From positions 89,184 to 153,183 of the forward strand of contig NZ_JH470339.1 in NCBI RefSeq assembly GCF_000239695.1: 64,000 nt of DNA, given 5' to 3'. Position numbers and translations under genes: made by a program. A model generated the notes under the pieces. That model was given only the letters and a program-made list of their open reading frames with translations. It was not told the origin of the DNA and did not search any database. The stretch is from Actinomyces graevenitzii C83 (GTDB lineage: Bacteria; Actinomycetota; Actinomycetes; Actinomycetales; Actinomycetaceae). Below are positions 42,632 to 51,297 of the stretch, one piece after another (position 1 is the stretch's first letter; every line of letters starts with the position of its first letter).

Positions 42632-43618
42632 TCACAGGTGGACAACCTTGCCGGTGGCCACAGACTCGGTGGCGGCCTCGGCTAGGCGTAGGGCCTCGAT
42701 GGCGTCCTTGATGCCGGGCAGGGGCTTGGTGCCACCGTTGATGGCGTCGATGAAGCTGGTCAGCTCCAGGCGGTAGGCGTCGGCGTAGCGCTGTAGGAAG
42801 AAGTCCAGGTAGGGCTCGGCGGCGTCGGTCAGCTGGTCGTTGTTCAGACGCACGGTGGTGGCGCGAATGTTGTCGGCGTTGAGGGTGCCGGTGGCGCCCT
42901 GAGCCTCCAGGCGCTGGTCGTAACCGGAAGCGCAGTGACGGTTGTTGATGATGGTAGCTACCACGCCGTCAGCGTTCTTCAGGGTTACCACAGCGGCATC
43001 GGAGTCTCCGGCTTCCTTGATGGCGGGGTTGAAGTTCTGGCCTACGGCGTAAACCTCGGTGATGTCGCCCAGGAAGAAACGAGCCATGTCGAAGTCGTGG
43101 ATGGTCATGTCGCGGAAGATACCGCCGGAGACCTTTACGTACTCGGCTGGCGGGGCGGAGGGGTCGCGGGAGATGATCAGCAGGGTCTCCAGGTTGCCGA
43201 TCTTGCCGTCGGCAACAGCCTGGTGCAGGGTGGCGAAGGAGGGGTCGAAGCGGCGGTTGAAGCCGAACATAACCGGAACCTCTACGGCGTCCAGCTCAGC
43301 CTGGGCAGCCTCAACGTCCTTCATGTCCAAAGCAATGGGCTTCTCGCACAGCACGGCCTTGCCAGCCTTGGCGGCAGCCAGCAGGTGCGGAATGTGTAGC
43401 GGAGTAGGGGAGCCAATAACGACGGCGTCGACGCCTTCGTCAGTGAAAACGGAGTCAACGTCAGTGGTGTGGGCTGCACCGTACTCAGCGGCGAGTTTCT
43501 CGGCGGCGTCGCCGAAGGGGTCAGCAATCAGGGCCAACTTGGCGTCCGGGTGAGAGGCGATGGTCTTAGCGTGTACGTGGCCAATGCGGCCGGCGCCAAT
43601 GACGGCAATGTTTAGCAT
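42632..43618 (-). CDS. iolG: IolG, myo-inositol 2-dehydrogenase
   Basis: 328-residue Gfo/Idh/MocA enzyme oxidising myo-inositol to 2-keto-myo-inositol with NAD, the first catabolic step. IAVIGAGRIGHVHAKTIA binds NAD; ALIADPF follows. AVLCEKPIALDM contains the catalytic Lys, VMFGFNRRFDPSF is the standard next strand, and FRDMTIHDFDMARFFLG has the catalytic Asp and His. The full set of motifs is conserved. The ATG at 43618 is preceded by AGGAAAA. It follows the transaldolase-like gene on the same strand after a 117-base gap with a large inverted repeat. Confidence 0.93.
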   Translation of the reverse strand: MLNIAVIGAGRIGHVHAKTIASHPDAKLALIADPFGDAAEKLAAEYGAAHTTDVDSVFTDEGVDAVVIGSPTPLHIPHLLAAAKAGKAVLCEKPIALDMKDVEAAQAELDAVEVPVMFGFNRRFDPSFATLHQAVADGKIGNLETLLIISRDPSAPPAEYVKVSGGIFRDMTIHDFDMARFFLGDITEVYAVGQNFNPAIKEAGDSDAAVVTLKNADGVVATIINNRHCASGYDQRLEAQGATGTLNADNIRATTVRLNNDQLTDAAEPYLDFFLQRYADAYRLELTSFIDAINGGTKPLPGIKDAIEALRLAEAATESVATGKVVHL

Positions 43619-43648
43619 ATTTTTCCTAAAGTAAGTGAGTTTGGGTGT

Positions 43649-43711
43649 GGGCGGTGGCCGCGCAGTCAACCATTAGCTGCAGCCGTACCTTTACGGCTTA
43701 GGCCACCGCCC
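43649..43711. other. Large inverted repeat between the transaldolase-like gene and iolG
   Basis: GGGCGGTGGCC (43649-43659) and GGCCACCGCCC (43701-43711) are perfect complements enclosing 41 bases that hold a second hairpin (AGCCGTA/TACGGCT at about 43,681-43,698). It has no T run. It may terminate the upstream transcript weakly or set unequal expression of the two genes. Confidence 0.65.
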
Positions 43712-43735
43712 GTGAAATTTAAGCTGATCTTAAGA

Positions 43736-44812
43736 TCAGGGCTTGGGGATGAGCACCTCGCGTACCAGGCGGTCTAGGTCGTTGTCGGACTCTAGGAAGC
43801 CGCGCAGGGTCTTGCGGGTGGCGCCGAACTGGGTGAACTCCTCGGGGGTCATGCCGTCGGGCTCGTAAGCGCGGACGAACTCGGGTATGCCCAGCAGGGT
43901 CTCCATGATGTCGTCGCGCACGGGCACGTCCATGCGCTCGACCATCTTGTAGCCGGAGTTGTTGATTAGCTGCTGCCAAGCAAACGGCGGGGAGACTACG
44001 ACGTCGCCACCAACGAACTCGCTCCAGTGCATCACGTTACGGAAAGCGGCCGAGAGCATACGAGCACGCAGGCCGCGCTTTTGGAATTCGGCGTAGGCGC
44101 GCTTGAAGGCGGCCACACCGGCCCACTCTAGGTGACCGGGGTCGAGGAACAGCTTGTCGCGCTTGGCAACTTCCTTGATCCAGTCGTCCAGGCGGCCAAC
44201 CATCAGGGTGACCACGGGGCCCATGGTGGATACGTCCTTGCCCTCAGCCTCGCGGCGCTTTAGACCACGCTCAATGGCTTCACCGGTGACGACAGCCTGG
44301 GGAACGGAGAAGGAAACGGTTACGTTAACGCTTACGCCACGGTAGGTGGCTTCCTCGATGGCCTCAACACCAACAGCGGTGGCGGGGATCTTGACGATGA
44401 TGTTCGGAGCTAGCTTGTGGAACTCTTCGGCCTGGTCGGCTAGGGCCTTGGCGGAGCGGGCTAGGCGGGGGTCGGTCTGCATTGACAGGCGCCCGTTGCG
44501 GCCGTTCTCGCGCTCGAAGATAGGCTCTAGTAGCTTGGCGGCCTCTAGGCTCAGCTCACGTACTGCGGTCCAACCAACCTCAGACTCGGTGATGGTGGGG
44601 TTTTCCTTGGCGATCTCGGCGATGCGAGCGTTCCAGAAGTCCTTGCGCTTGATGATGCAGTTGTAAGCGATGGTCGGGTTGCAGGTAGCGCCAACACCAC
44701 CGTAGGAAATGGACTGACGCAGCTCGTCTGGGTCAGAGGAGTCGTTCCACAGCGCGGTGGGGGTGTTGCGGGCTGCATCTAGCAGCGGCCCGGGCGTGTA
44801 TTCAATGCTCAT
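43736..44812 (-). CDS. Transaldolase-family protein of the inositol locus
   Basis: 358 residues. The aldolase barrel shows GVGATCNPTIAYNCIIKR, IIVKIPATAVGVEAIEEATYR with the Schiff-base lysine, SVNVTVSFSVPQAV, and GGDVVVSPPFAWQQLINNSGYK. It looks like the transaldolase-like proteins often found within actinobacterial inositol clusters; they are not the canonical pentose-phosphate Tal. A role in cleaving or rearranging an inositol-derived phosphate is inferred, not proven. I use the ATG at 44812 with AAGGAG upstream; the longer frame begins at 44869. A TTTGT-N4-ACAAA-like site lies 92 bases upstream. Confidence 0.85.
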   Translation of the reverse strand: MSIEYTPGPLLDAARNTPTALWNDSSDPDELRQSISYGGVGATCNPTIAYNCIIKRKDFWNARIAEIAKENPTITESEVGWTAVRELSLEAAKLLEPIFERENGRNGRLSMQTDPRLARSAKALADQAEEFHKLAPNIIVKIPATAVGVEAIEEATYRGVSVNVTVSFSVPQAVVTGEAIERGLKRREAEGKDVSTMGPVVTLMVGRLDDWIKEVAKRDKLFLDPGHLEWAGVAAFKRAYAEFQKRGLRARMLSAAFRNVMHWSEFVGGDVVVSPPFAWQQLINNSGYKMVERMDVPVRDDIMETLLGIPEFVRAYEPDGMTPEEFTQFGATRKTLRGFLESDNDLDRLVREVLIPKP

Positions 44813-44903
44813 TGACAGGCACTCCTTCGTGAAAATCTTTGAAGACGACCTCAGCGGTGTCGGTAGCAATGACTTTAGGGGAGGTGGCCCAAACCTGTCA
44901 ACA

Positions 44904-44917
44904 TATGTCAGTACAAA
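44904..44917. promoter_or_regulatory. Candidate GntR operator (site C)
   Basis: TATGTCAGTACAAA, with a TGTCAACA half-like word just before it. It lies upstream of the transaldolase-like gene. Confidence 0.5.
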
Positions 44918-44996
44918 ATCTATAATTGGGTAGATGCCCGCGTTTGGTCCTGGGGTTGCGCACGCTTTTGCAGGAAGGTTTGGCTTTATTTCAGCT

Positions 44997-45035
44997 AAAA
45001 AGCTACGACGCCGCCGAATTGGCGACGCCGTAGCT
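44997..45035 (-). terminator. Terminator of the gntR transcript
   Basis: On the minus strand, 45021-45035 pairs with 45001-45015 (15-base arms, two mismatches), followed by a T run (bases 44997-45001 are A on the plus strand). Confidence 0.8.
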
Positions 45036-45099
45036 ACGGATTAATTAGCTTCGCTGGGCCGAAACTAAGTACCTGTCTGAAAATTGACAGGCCAATTAC

Positions 45100-45855
45100 T
45101 CACTGCGAAAACAGGGTGGTTTCGAAGGAGTAGCGCGAAGCGCGGTAAATGTGGTTGCCATATTCAATGACTCGACCGTTAGCGTCGTAAGTGGTGCGCT
45201 GTGCGGTTAGCACTGCGGCATTGCGGCGCTCGTTGAGCATCTGGGCTTCCTTAACGGAAGCTAGGCGGGCTCCAATGACCTGGTGAGCAGTGGTGGGAAC
45301 AATGTCTAGCTCACGGAATAGGTCATATAGAGAGTTGTCCTCCAGACGGCGCATCGAGGGGGCGATGTCAGCCGGCAGGAGGTTGTCGAGGATGGAGACG
45401 GGCTCGTCGTCGGCATAACGCAGACGCACGATGTGAACTAGGGCGGTGCCAGGGCGAACCTTGAGACGCTTGGCCTCTTCGGCGTTGGCGGGGTGCTCCT
45501 CATAGTCGGAGACCGAAGTGCGTACGGTGTGTCCGGCGCTCTTGAGGTCATTGAGGAGGCTGGTTAGTTCCATCGGACGGTGCACGTGGGTGGGAGCCAC
45601 GATAGTGCCGACGCCGCGTCGTCGGGTTAGTAGGCCACGGTCCACTAGGCGCTGTAGGGCCTGGCGGGCGGTGGGACGGGAAACTTGTAGGCGGGCGGCC
45701 ATAGAAAGCTCGTCTTCTAGGCGAGTACCTGCAGGCAGGTCACCATCCAAGATAAGCTTCGCGATCGGCTCAGAGATCTGATAGTAGAGCGGCACTGGGG
45801 AGGTGCGATCCAACTGTATCTGCAGCGCGTAGGGGGTCGCGGGGGAGGTAGCCAT
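45100..45855 (-). CDS. GntR-family regulator (HutC/UTRA type)
   Basis: 251 residues. The N-terminal winged helix shows PVPLYYQISEPIAKLILDG, LPAGTRLEDELSMAARLQVS and RPTARQALQRLVDRGLLTRR, and the C-terminal UTRA domain has GTALVHIVRLRYADDEPVSILDNLLP and VTAQRTTYDANGRVIEYGNHIYRASRY. UTRA binds small phosphorylated sugars or acids. Divergent from iolC across a 324-base gap; in corynebacteria a GntR regulator (IolR) controls inositol genes, and this one is the natural counterpart. I propose it binds TTTGT-N4-ACAAA. Confidence 0.92.
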   Translation of the reverse strand: MATSPATPYALQIQLDRTSPVPLYYQISEPIAKLILDGDLPAGTRLEDELSMAARLQVSRPTARQALQRLVDRGLLTRRRGVGTIVAPTHVHRPMELTSLLNDLKSAGHTVRTSVSDYEEHPANAEEAKRLKVRPGTALVHIVRLRYADDEPVSILDNLLPADIAPSMRRLEDNSLYDLFRELDIVPTTAHQVIGARLASVKEAQMLNERRNAAVLTAQRTTYDANGRVIEYGNHIYRASRYSFETTLFSQ

Positions 45856-46082
45856 GGTGTCTTTTCTTTCGTGCGGGCAACTAAATCAGGGAACCCGTGA
45901 GGGTATTTAGATGCTCGATAACTGTGTAGTTATTCGGGATGTTGGGGTATCACCACACAACAAGCCAGTTGGCAACGTCGCTCGCACATAGTGACATGCT
46001 TCGTTGTCATCCGGCTTGTCTGATCAAGTGATGATGGTGCTAATAATAAAGCAATAATTTGTGTGCTGTACACATATAACCG

Positions 46083-46096
46083 TTTGTAAGTACAAA
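46083..46096. promoter_or_regulatory. Candidate GntR operator (site D, best match)
   Basis: TTTGTAAGTACAAA: six-base arms TTTGTA/TACAAA around AG. It lies just upstream of the iolC -35. Confidence 0.6.
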
Positions 46097-46098
46097 GC

Positions 46099-46128
46099 TT
46101 GACGCTGCCAGATGTGAGTGGGCATACT
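46099..46128 (+). promoter_or_regulatory. Candidate iolC promoter
   Basis: TTGACG at 46099-46104 and CATACT at 46123-46128, spacer 18. The operator ends three bases before the -35, so a bound regulator would contact polymerase. Confidence 0.5.
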
Positions 46129-46179
46129 GTTTAGCGACACGCGGGCCACCCCGAAGAAGTGGAAAGGTAACCCAGAAAC

Positions 46180-47139
46180 ATGACAACTCAAACCGGCTTA
46201 GACATACTAACAATAGGTCGTAGTGGCGTTGATATCTACCCCTTACAAATCGGGGTAAGCCTTGAAGATGTAGAAAGTTTCGGCAAATTCCTGGGCGGAT
46301 CTCCCACTAACGTGGCTGTGGCCGCCGCCCGCCTAGGTCACACCAGTGGGGTAATTACCGGCGTGGGTGACGATCCTTTTGGCCGTTTCGTGCAGCGTGA
46401 GATGCGCCGCCTAGGTGTGAGCGACGCAAATGTGGTCACCGTGCGTGATTTTCACACACCCGTCACTTTCTGTGAGATTTTTCCCCCCGACAATTTCCCC
46501 CTCTACTTCTATCGCGAGCCCAGCGCCCCAGACCTAGAGGTGCTACCCCAGCAAGTAGACTGGGCCGCCGTCGAAAATGCCAAAATCTTCTGGTTCACCG
46601 TAACCGGCCTATCGCGAGAACGCTCCCTACAGGTACACACCACCGCCCTGGCGCGACGCGACAAGCGCCCCTACACCATCGTTGACCTGGACTACCGTGA
46701 AAACCTCTGGGCCTACCCACAGCAAGCCAGCGAGCGCGTATGGAATGTACTCGAAAGCGTAGACGTAGCCATCGGTAACCGCGAAGAGTGCGCCGTCGCC
46801 GTCGGAGAAACTGAACCTGAACGCGCCGCAGACGCCCTACTAGAGCGCGGCGTGGAACTAGCCATTGTCAAGCAAGGCCCACGCGGCACCCTAGCCAAGA
46901 CCCGCGACGAAAGCGTGTGGGTGCCCGCCACCAAGGTAAACGTAACCAACGGCCTAGGCGCTGGCGACGCCTTCGGAGGCTCCATCTGCCACGGCCTGCT
47001 AGAAGGCTGGGGTCTGGAAAAAATGATCAAGGCGGCCTCCCTCTCAGGCGCCCTGGTAGCCTCACGCCTAGAGTGCTCCACCGCCATGCCCACCCGCGCA
47101 GAGCTAGAAACCATGCTCGAAAGTGGTGACGTACTGTGA
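46180..47139 (+). CDS. iolC: IolC, 5-dehydro-2-deoxygluconokinase
   Basis: 319-residue PfkB/ribokinase-family kinase that phosphorylates 2-deoxy-5-keto-gluconate. FGKFLGGSPTNVAVAAARLG near the start binds the sugar, VGDDPFGRFV follows, FPLYFYREPSAPDLEV is typical of IolC, and NGLGAGDAFGGSICHGLLEG is the anion hole with catalytic Asp. The ATG is at 46180. The stop overlaps the GTG of the following aldolase, so these two are translationally coupled. It is the first gene of the plus-strand half of the locus. Confidence 0.94.
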   Translation: MTTQTGLDILTIGRSGVDIYPLQIGVSLEDVESFGKFLGGSPTNVAVAAARLGHTSGVITGVGDDPFGRFVQREMRRLGVSDANVVTVRDFHTPVTFCEIFPPDNFPLYFYREPSAPDLEVLPQQVDWAAVENAKIFWFTVTGLSRERSLQVHTTALARRDKRPYTIVDLDYRENLWAYPQQASERVWNVLESVDVAIGNREECAVAVGETEPERAADALLERGVELAIVKQGPRGTLAKTRDESVWVPATKVNVTNGLGAGDAFGGSICHGLLEGWGLEKMIKAASLSGALVASRLECSTAMPTRAELETMLESGDVL

Positions 47140-48005
47140 GCCTAATTGCCAAGCTCTCCCAAATCCGCATGCACAAGCCCGAAGCTTTCGCTAAGGCTCT
47201 GCGCGAGCGCCCCAAAGCAGACCCGGCCCGCATTGACGGCAACCTAATGATTATTGCCTGCGACCACCCCGCCCGGGGCGCCCTGGGGGCAGGTGGCGGC
47301 GAACAGGCCATGGCCAGCCGCGAGCAGCTACTAGATCGCTGCATCCAGGCTCTGTCGCGTGAAGGCGTAGACGGCTTCTTGGGCACCGCCGATCTAATTG
47401 AGGACCTGGCCCTGCTAGGCGCGCTAGACAACAAGCTGGTATTTGGTTCCATGAACCGAGGCGGCTTGCAGGGAGCCCAGTTTGAAATTGACGACCGCTT
47501 CACTGGTTACAACGCGCGCGGCGTGGTGGACGCTAATCTCGACGGCGGCAAAATGCTGCTGCGAGTGGATTACAGTGATTCCGCCTCAGTGCGCACCCTA
47601 GAGCACTGCGCCCAGGCGGTAGATGAGCTGGCGCGCTCGCGTAAGGTGGCCATGGTTGAGCCCTTCATTACTCACCGTGAAGGCGGCTCAGTTAAAGCTT
47701 TACTAGATGCTAAAAGTGTCATCACTTCCATCACTGTAGCTTCCGGGCTGGGGTCAACCAGCGCCTACACCTGGCTGAAACTGCCGGCTGTAGATGACAT
47801 GGAGCGAGTTATGGAAGCCACCACCTTGCCGGCCCTGATTTTGGGCGGGGCAGGCAAGGGCAATCTAGATGAAGACCTGGTAGCTTGGGGTAAAGCCCTG
47901 CAAGCTCCCAACGTGTGCGGCCTAGTAATTGGTCGCTCGCTGCTATTTCCTGCCGACGGCGATGTGGCGACGGCAGTAGACAAGACCGTCCAACTATTGA
48001 AGTGA
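47136..48005 (+). CDS. Cgl0159-type barrel aldolase
   Basis: 289-residue (beta/alpha)8 protein of the type found beside iolC in corynebacteria and other actinobacteria. Visible segments: DGNLMIIACDHPARGALGAG, GVDGFLGTADLIEDLALLGA, FGSMNRGGLQGAQFEIDDRF, KMLLRVDYSDSASVRTLEHC, WLKLPAVDDMERVMEATTLP and LILGGAGKG with VIGRSLLFP. It probably does the aldol cleavage of 2-deoxy-5-keto-gluconate-6-phosphate to malonate semialdehyde and DHAP that IolJ does in bacilli; that role is inferred from position and fold. GTG start inside the iolC stop, iolB follows after five bases. Confidence 0.85.
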   Translation: MSLIAKLSQIRMHKPEAFAKALRERPKADPARIDGNLMIIACDHPARGALGAGGGEQAMASREQLLDRCIQALSREGVDGFLGTADLIEDLALLGALDNKLVFGSMNRGGLQGAQFEIDDRFTGYNARGVVDANLDGGKMLLRVDYSDSASVRTLEHCAQAVDELARSRKVAMVEPFITHREGGSVKALLDAKSVITSITVASGLGSTSAYTWLKLPAVDDMERVMEATTLPALILGGAGKGNLDEDLVAWGKALQAPNVCGLVIGRSLLFPADGDVATAVDKTVQLLK

Positions 48006-48010
48006 GAAAC

Positions 48011-48880
48011 ATGAGTGCAGATATCTTCATTCCGGCCCGCACTAGTGGGCATGGTCAGTTCACCGTGGACATTGACCACGAAAAGGCTGGCTGGGGCTAC
48101 AGCGGCTTGCGCGTGGTGGAGCTAGAAGCTGGCGCTAGCCAGGCTCTAGAGACCGGCGACAGCGAACTGTTGGTGCTGCCCCTAGCCGGTTCTGCCACTG
48201 TAAGCGTGGATGGGCACGACTATGAGCTAGCCGGCCGCCCCGGGGTTTTCCAGGCAGTAACCGACTACCTCTATGTTGGGCGCGGCAAGGAGCTGACCAT
48301 CACCAGCGCTGACGGTGGTCGCTTTGCTTTCCCCTCGGCTGTGGCCACCAAGGACCTGCCTACCGCTTACTACCCCAAGGAGACCGTGCGTATTGACCTG
48401 CGCGGCGCGGGGGACTGTTCGCGTCAGGTAAACAACTACTGCCTGGCTGTGGAGGGCGTAACCACCTCCCACCTGCTGGCCTGCGAGGTTATTACCCCTG
48501 GTGGTAACTGGTCCAGCTACCCGGCCCACAAGCATGACGAGCACAGCGAAAACGAGCGTGAGCTAGAAGAGATCTACTACTTCGAGATTGCTTCTGGCCC
48601 TGACGGCAGCGCCGGCTTTGGTCTGCACCGCACCTACGGCACCCCTGAGCACCCCATCGACCTGTGTACTGAGGTTCACGACGGCGACACCGCCCTGGTA
48701 CCGCACGGTTACCACGGTCCTTGCGTAGCTGCCCCCGGTTACGACATGTACTACCTAAACGTCATGGCTGGCCCCAGCGAGGACCTAGTGTGGCTGGCTC
48801 CCGATGACCCGGCCCACCACTGGATCCGCGCCAGCTGGGAAGGCCAGGAGGTAGACCCGCGCCTGCCGATGACCAAGTAG
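48011..48880 (+). CDS. iolB: IolB, 5-deoxy-glucuronate isomerase
   Basis: 289-residue double cupin that converts 5-deoxy-glucuronate to 2-deoxy-5-keto-gluconate. The metal-binding cupin motif is SYPAHKHDEHSENERELEEIYY, written here in part as PAHKHDEH and ELEEIYYF; GFGLHRTYG, GDTALVPHGYHGPCVAAPGY and YYLNVMAGP follow, all diagnostic of IolB. The ATG at 48011 gives the normal length; an open frame reaches back to 47915 inside the upstream aldolase. A gap of 253 bases before iolD holds a possible operator. Confidence 0.94.
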   Translation: MSADIFIPARTSGHGQFTVDIDHEKAGWGYSGLRVVELEAGASQALETGDSELLVLPLAGSATVSVDGHDYELAGRPGVFQAVTDYLYVGRGKELTITSADGGRFAFPSAVATKDLPTAYYPKETVRIDLRGAGDCSRQVNNYCLAVEGVTTSHLLACEVITPGGNWSSYPAHKHDEHSENERELEEIYYFEIASGPDGSAGFGLHRTYGTPEHPIDLCTEVHDGDTALVPHGYHGPCVAAPGYDMYYLNVMAGPSEDLVWLAPDDPAHHWIRASWEGQEVDPRLPMTK

Positions 48881-49087
48881 GCCGGATGACTAAGTAAGTC
48901 AGATGGCCAACTAAGCCGGATTGGCGGCGTCAATGCGCAAAAATTGGGGCCTGACAGAGCAAGAAATTGCCTGCTTGGGCCCCAAGCTAAGGCCGCTAGG
49001 ATGTCAGTCCCGGGCTGGACAAGTGCGCACGCGCGTCGCTGAGCGGGTGCACAAAAGTCTGATTGTGCCGGCCACAGCAATACCCTT

Positions 49088-49101
49088 AATGTATAAACAA
49101 A
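49088..49101. promoter_or_regulatory. Candidate GntR operator (site E)
   Basis: AATGTATAAACAAA: eight of ten defined bases of TTTGT-N4-ACAAA, 33 bases upstream of iolD. Confidence 0.4.
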
Positions 49102-49133
49102 TCTAAGCGTAGATCCACAGAAAGAGAACCAAC

Positions 49134-51041
49134 GTGAGCAATGAAGCCTACACCGGCACCGTGCGCCTAACCGTCGCACAAGCCACCATTCGCTTCCTGT
49201 CCAACCAGTACTCCGAGCGTGACGGTGTTGAGTACCGTCTAATCCCGGGCGCTTTCGGTATCTTTGGTCACGGTAACGTGGCTGGTATCGGTCAGGCACT
49301 GCTGCAGAACGAAATTGCCCCGGTTGAGGGCGAAAACCCGATGCCCTACATCATGCCGCGTAACGAGCAGGGCCAGGTACACGCTGCTGCCGCCTTCGCC
49401 AAGACCACCAACCGCATGCAGACCTACATGTGCACGGCCTCCATCGGCCCGGGCTCGCTGAACATGGTTGTGGGCGCCGCCCTGGCCACCACCAACCGCG
49501 TGCCGGTACTGCTATTCCCCTCCGACCAGTTCGCTAGCCGCATTCCGGACCCGGTATTGCAGCAGCTAGAGGACCCCACCACCCTAGAGGTGACCGTTAA
49601 CGACTGCTTCCGTCCGGTCTCGCGCTTCTTTGACCGCATCAACCGCCCCGAGCAGCTGATCCCGTCCCTGCTCAACGCCATGCGCGTGCTGACCGACCCG
49701 GCCGAGACCGGCGCCGTCACCATCGCCATGCCCCAGGACGTACAGGCTGAAGCCTTTGACTGGCCGCTGGAGTTCTTCCGCAAGCGCGTGTGGCACGTGC
49801 GTCGCCCCGCCGTCGAGAAGGCCGCCCTAGAGCGCGCCGTCGCCAAGATCCGCGCCGCCAAGCGCCCGCTGATCATCTCCGGTGGTGGCACCATCTACTC
49901 CGAGGCTTCCGAGCAGCTGCGTGAGTTCGCCTCCGCTACCGGCATCCCGGTGGCTGACACCCAGGCCGGTAAGGGCGCCATCAACTACGACCACCCCTGC
50001 TCCGTGGGTGGCGTGGGCTCCACCGGTGGCGACAGCGGTAACCACCTGGCCGACAAGGCTGACCTGATCATCGGTATCGGTACCCGCTACTCTGACTTCA
50101 CCACCGCTTCCAAGACCCAGTTCAAGAACCCCGACGTACAGTTCGTGAACATCAACGTAACTGCTTTCGACGCTGCCAAGCAGAGCGCCGAAATGGTTGT
50201 GGCTGACGCCCGCGAGGCCCTAGTTGCCCTCAAGGAAGCCCTGGCTGACTACCACGTTGACGCCGCCTACAGCGAGGAAATTGCTGCTGAGCGTGAGGCT
50301 TGGGCTGCCAAGGTAGACAAGTGCTACCACCTAGGCCACGGCCCGCTGCCGGCCCAGACTGAGGTATTTGGTGCCCTTAACGAGCTGCTGGGCGAGGAGG
50401 ACATCGTTATCAACGCCGCCGGCTCCATGCCCGGTGACCTGCAGGCTCTATGGCAGGCCAAGACCCCGGTGCAGTACCACGTGGAGTACGCCTTCTCCTG
50501 CATGGGCTACGAGATTCCCGCTGCCCTGGGTGCCAAGCTGGCCCGCCCGCAGTCCGAGGTAGTTTCCATTGTTGGTGACGGCACCTACCAGATGCTGCCC
50601 ATGGAGCTGGCCACCGTGGCCCAGGAAGGCATTAAGGTCATCTACGTACTGCTACAGAACTACGGTTTTGCCTCCATTGGAGCTCTGTCTGAGTCTCGCG
50701 GCTCCCAGCGCTTTGGTACCAAATACCGCAAGCGTGGCACCGGCTCGCACCTGGAAGATGAGCAGAACATTCCTGGTGTAGACATTGCCGCCAATGCTGC
50801 TAGCTGGGGCATTGACGTAATCAAGGTCTCCACCATCGAAGAGTTCAAGGATGCCTACCGCAAGGCTGAAGCTAGCGACAAGGCCACCATGATCCACATT
50901 GAGACCGACCTCTACGGCCCCAACCCGCCCGGCTCCAGCTGGTGGGACGTGGCAGTCTCTGGTGTTTCTCGCCTAGAGTCCACCCAGAAGGCTTACGAGG
51001 ACTACGTGCGCGACCGCAAGCCCCAGCGTCACTACCTGTGA
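49134..51041 (+). CDS. iolD: IolD, trihydroxycyclohexane-1,2-dione hydrolase
   Basis: 635-residue thiamine diphosphate enzyme that opens the inositol-derived ring to 5-deoxy-glucuronate. N-terminal half: LTVAQATIRFLSNQYSERDG, IPGAFGIFGHGNVAGIGQAL and the regions typical of the acetolactate synthase superfamily. C-terminal half: VVSIVGDGTYQMLPMELATV is the GDG-type TPP/Mg motif, followed by LLQNYGFASIGALSESRGSQ, and GVDIAANAASWGIDVIKV. It starts with GTG at 49134, ten bases after AAAGAGA. A strong hairpin 58 bases after its stop separates it from iolA. Confidence 0.95.
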   Translation: MSNEAYTGTVRLTVAQATIRFLSNQYSERDGVEYRLIPGAFGIFGHGNVAGIGQALLQNEIAPVEGENPMPYIMPRNEQGQVHAAAAFAKTTNRMQTYMCTASIGPGSLNMVVGAALATTNRVPVLLFPSDQFASRIPDPVLQQLEDPTTLEVTVNDCFRPVSRFFDRINRPEQLIPSLLNAMRVLTDPAETGAVTIAMPQDVQAEAFDWPLEFFRKRVWHVRRPAVEKAALERAVAKIRAAKRPLIISGGGTIYSEASEQLREFASATGIPVADTQAGKGAINYDHPCSVGGVGSTGGDSGNHLADKADLIIGIGTRYSDFTTASKTQFKNPDVQFVNINVTAFDAAKQSAEMVVADAREALVALKEALADYHVDAAYSEEIAAEREAWAAKVDKCYHLGHGPLPAQTEVFGALNELLGEEDIVINAAGSMPGDLQALWQAKTPVQYHVEYAFSCMGYEIPAALGAKLARPQSEVVSIVGDGTYQMLPMELATVAQEGIKVIYVLLQNYGFASIGALSESRGSQRFGTKYRKRGTGSHLEDEQNIPGVDIAANAASWGIDVIKVSTIEEFKDAYRKAEASDKATMIHIETDLYGPNPPGSSWWDVAVSGVSRLESTQKAYEDYVRDRKPQRHYL

Positions 51042-51098
51042 TGACTCTTTAGTGAGCTTAGGCTTACGGGTTAGCGACGACGCCACGTGAGTGGCTAG

Positions 51099-51136
51099 TA
51101 GTGGGCCAGTATCCAAAAATGGGTACTGGCCCACTA
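51099..51136 (+). terminator. Hairpin after iolD
   Basis: 16-pair stem, one G-U pair (51099-51114 with 51121-51136), loop AAAAAT. It has no T run. Confidence 0.75.
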
Positions 51137-51241
51137 TTGCGTCATAAATGTCTTTAAGTTCGGTGCTGATGCGCTAGACTAGGGCTTAAGGCTCAGAGAC
51201 TGAGCGAAAGTTAGTGACTAGCTGACACAAAGCGTGTTATA

Positions 51242-51255
51242 TTTGTCCTAACAAA
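51242..51255. promoter_or_regulatory. Candidate GntR operator (site F)
   Basis: TTTGTCCTAACAAA: exact TTTGT-N4-ACAAA, 42 bases upstream of the iolA start codon. Confidence 0.55.
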
Positions 51256-51297
51256 ATTAACCGGCTGTTCGTCGAAGAACAGTAGAAAGAGGAGATC

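Larger units (their letters stand above)
45856..46179. other. Control region between gntR and iolC
   Basis: 324 bases between divergent genes. It holds the candidate operator and promoter of iolC near its right end and an AT-rich block (46,020-46,080) with a TGTG-CTG-TACACA dyad. The gntR leader side has no clear promoter by eye. Confidence 0.5.
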
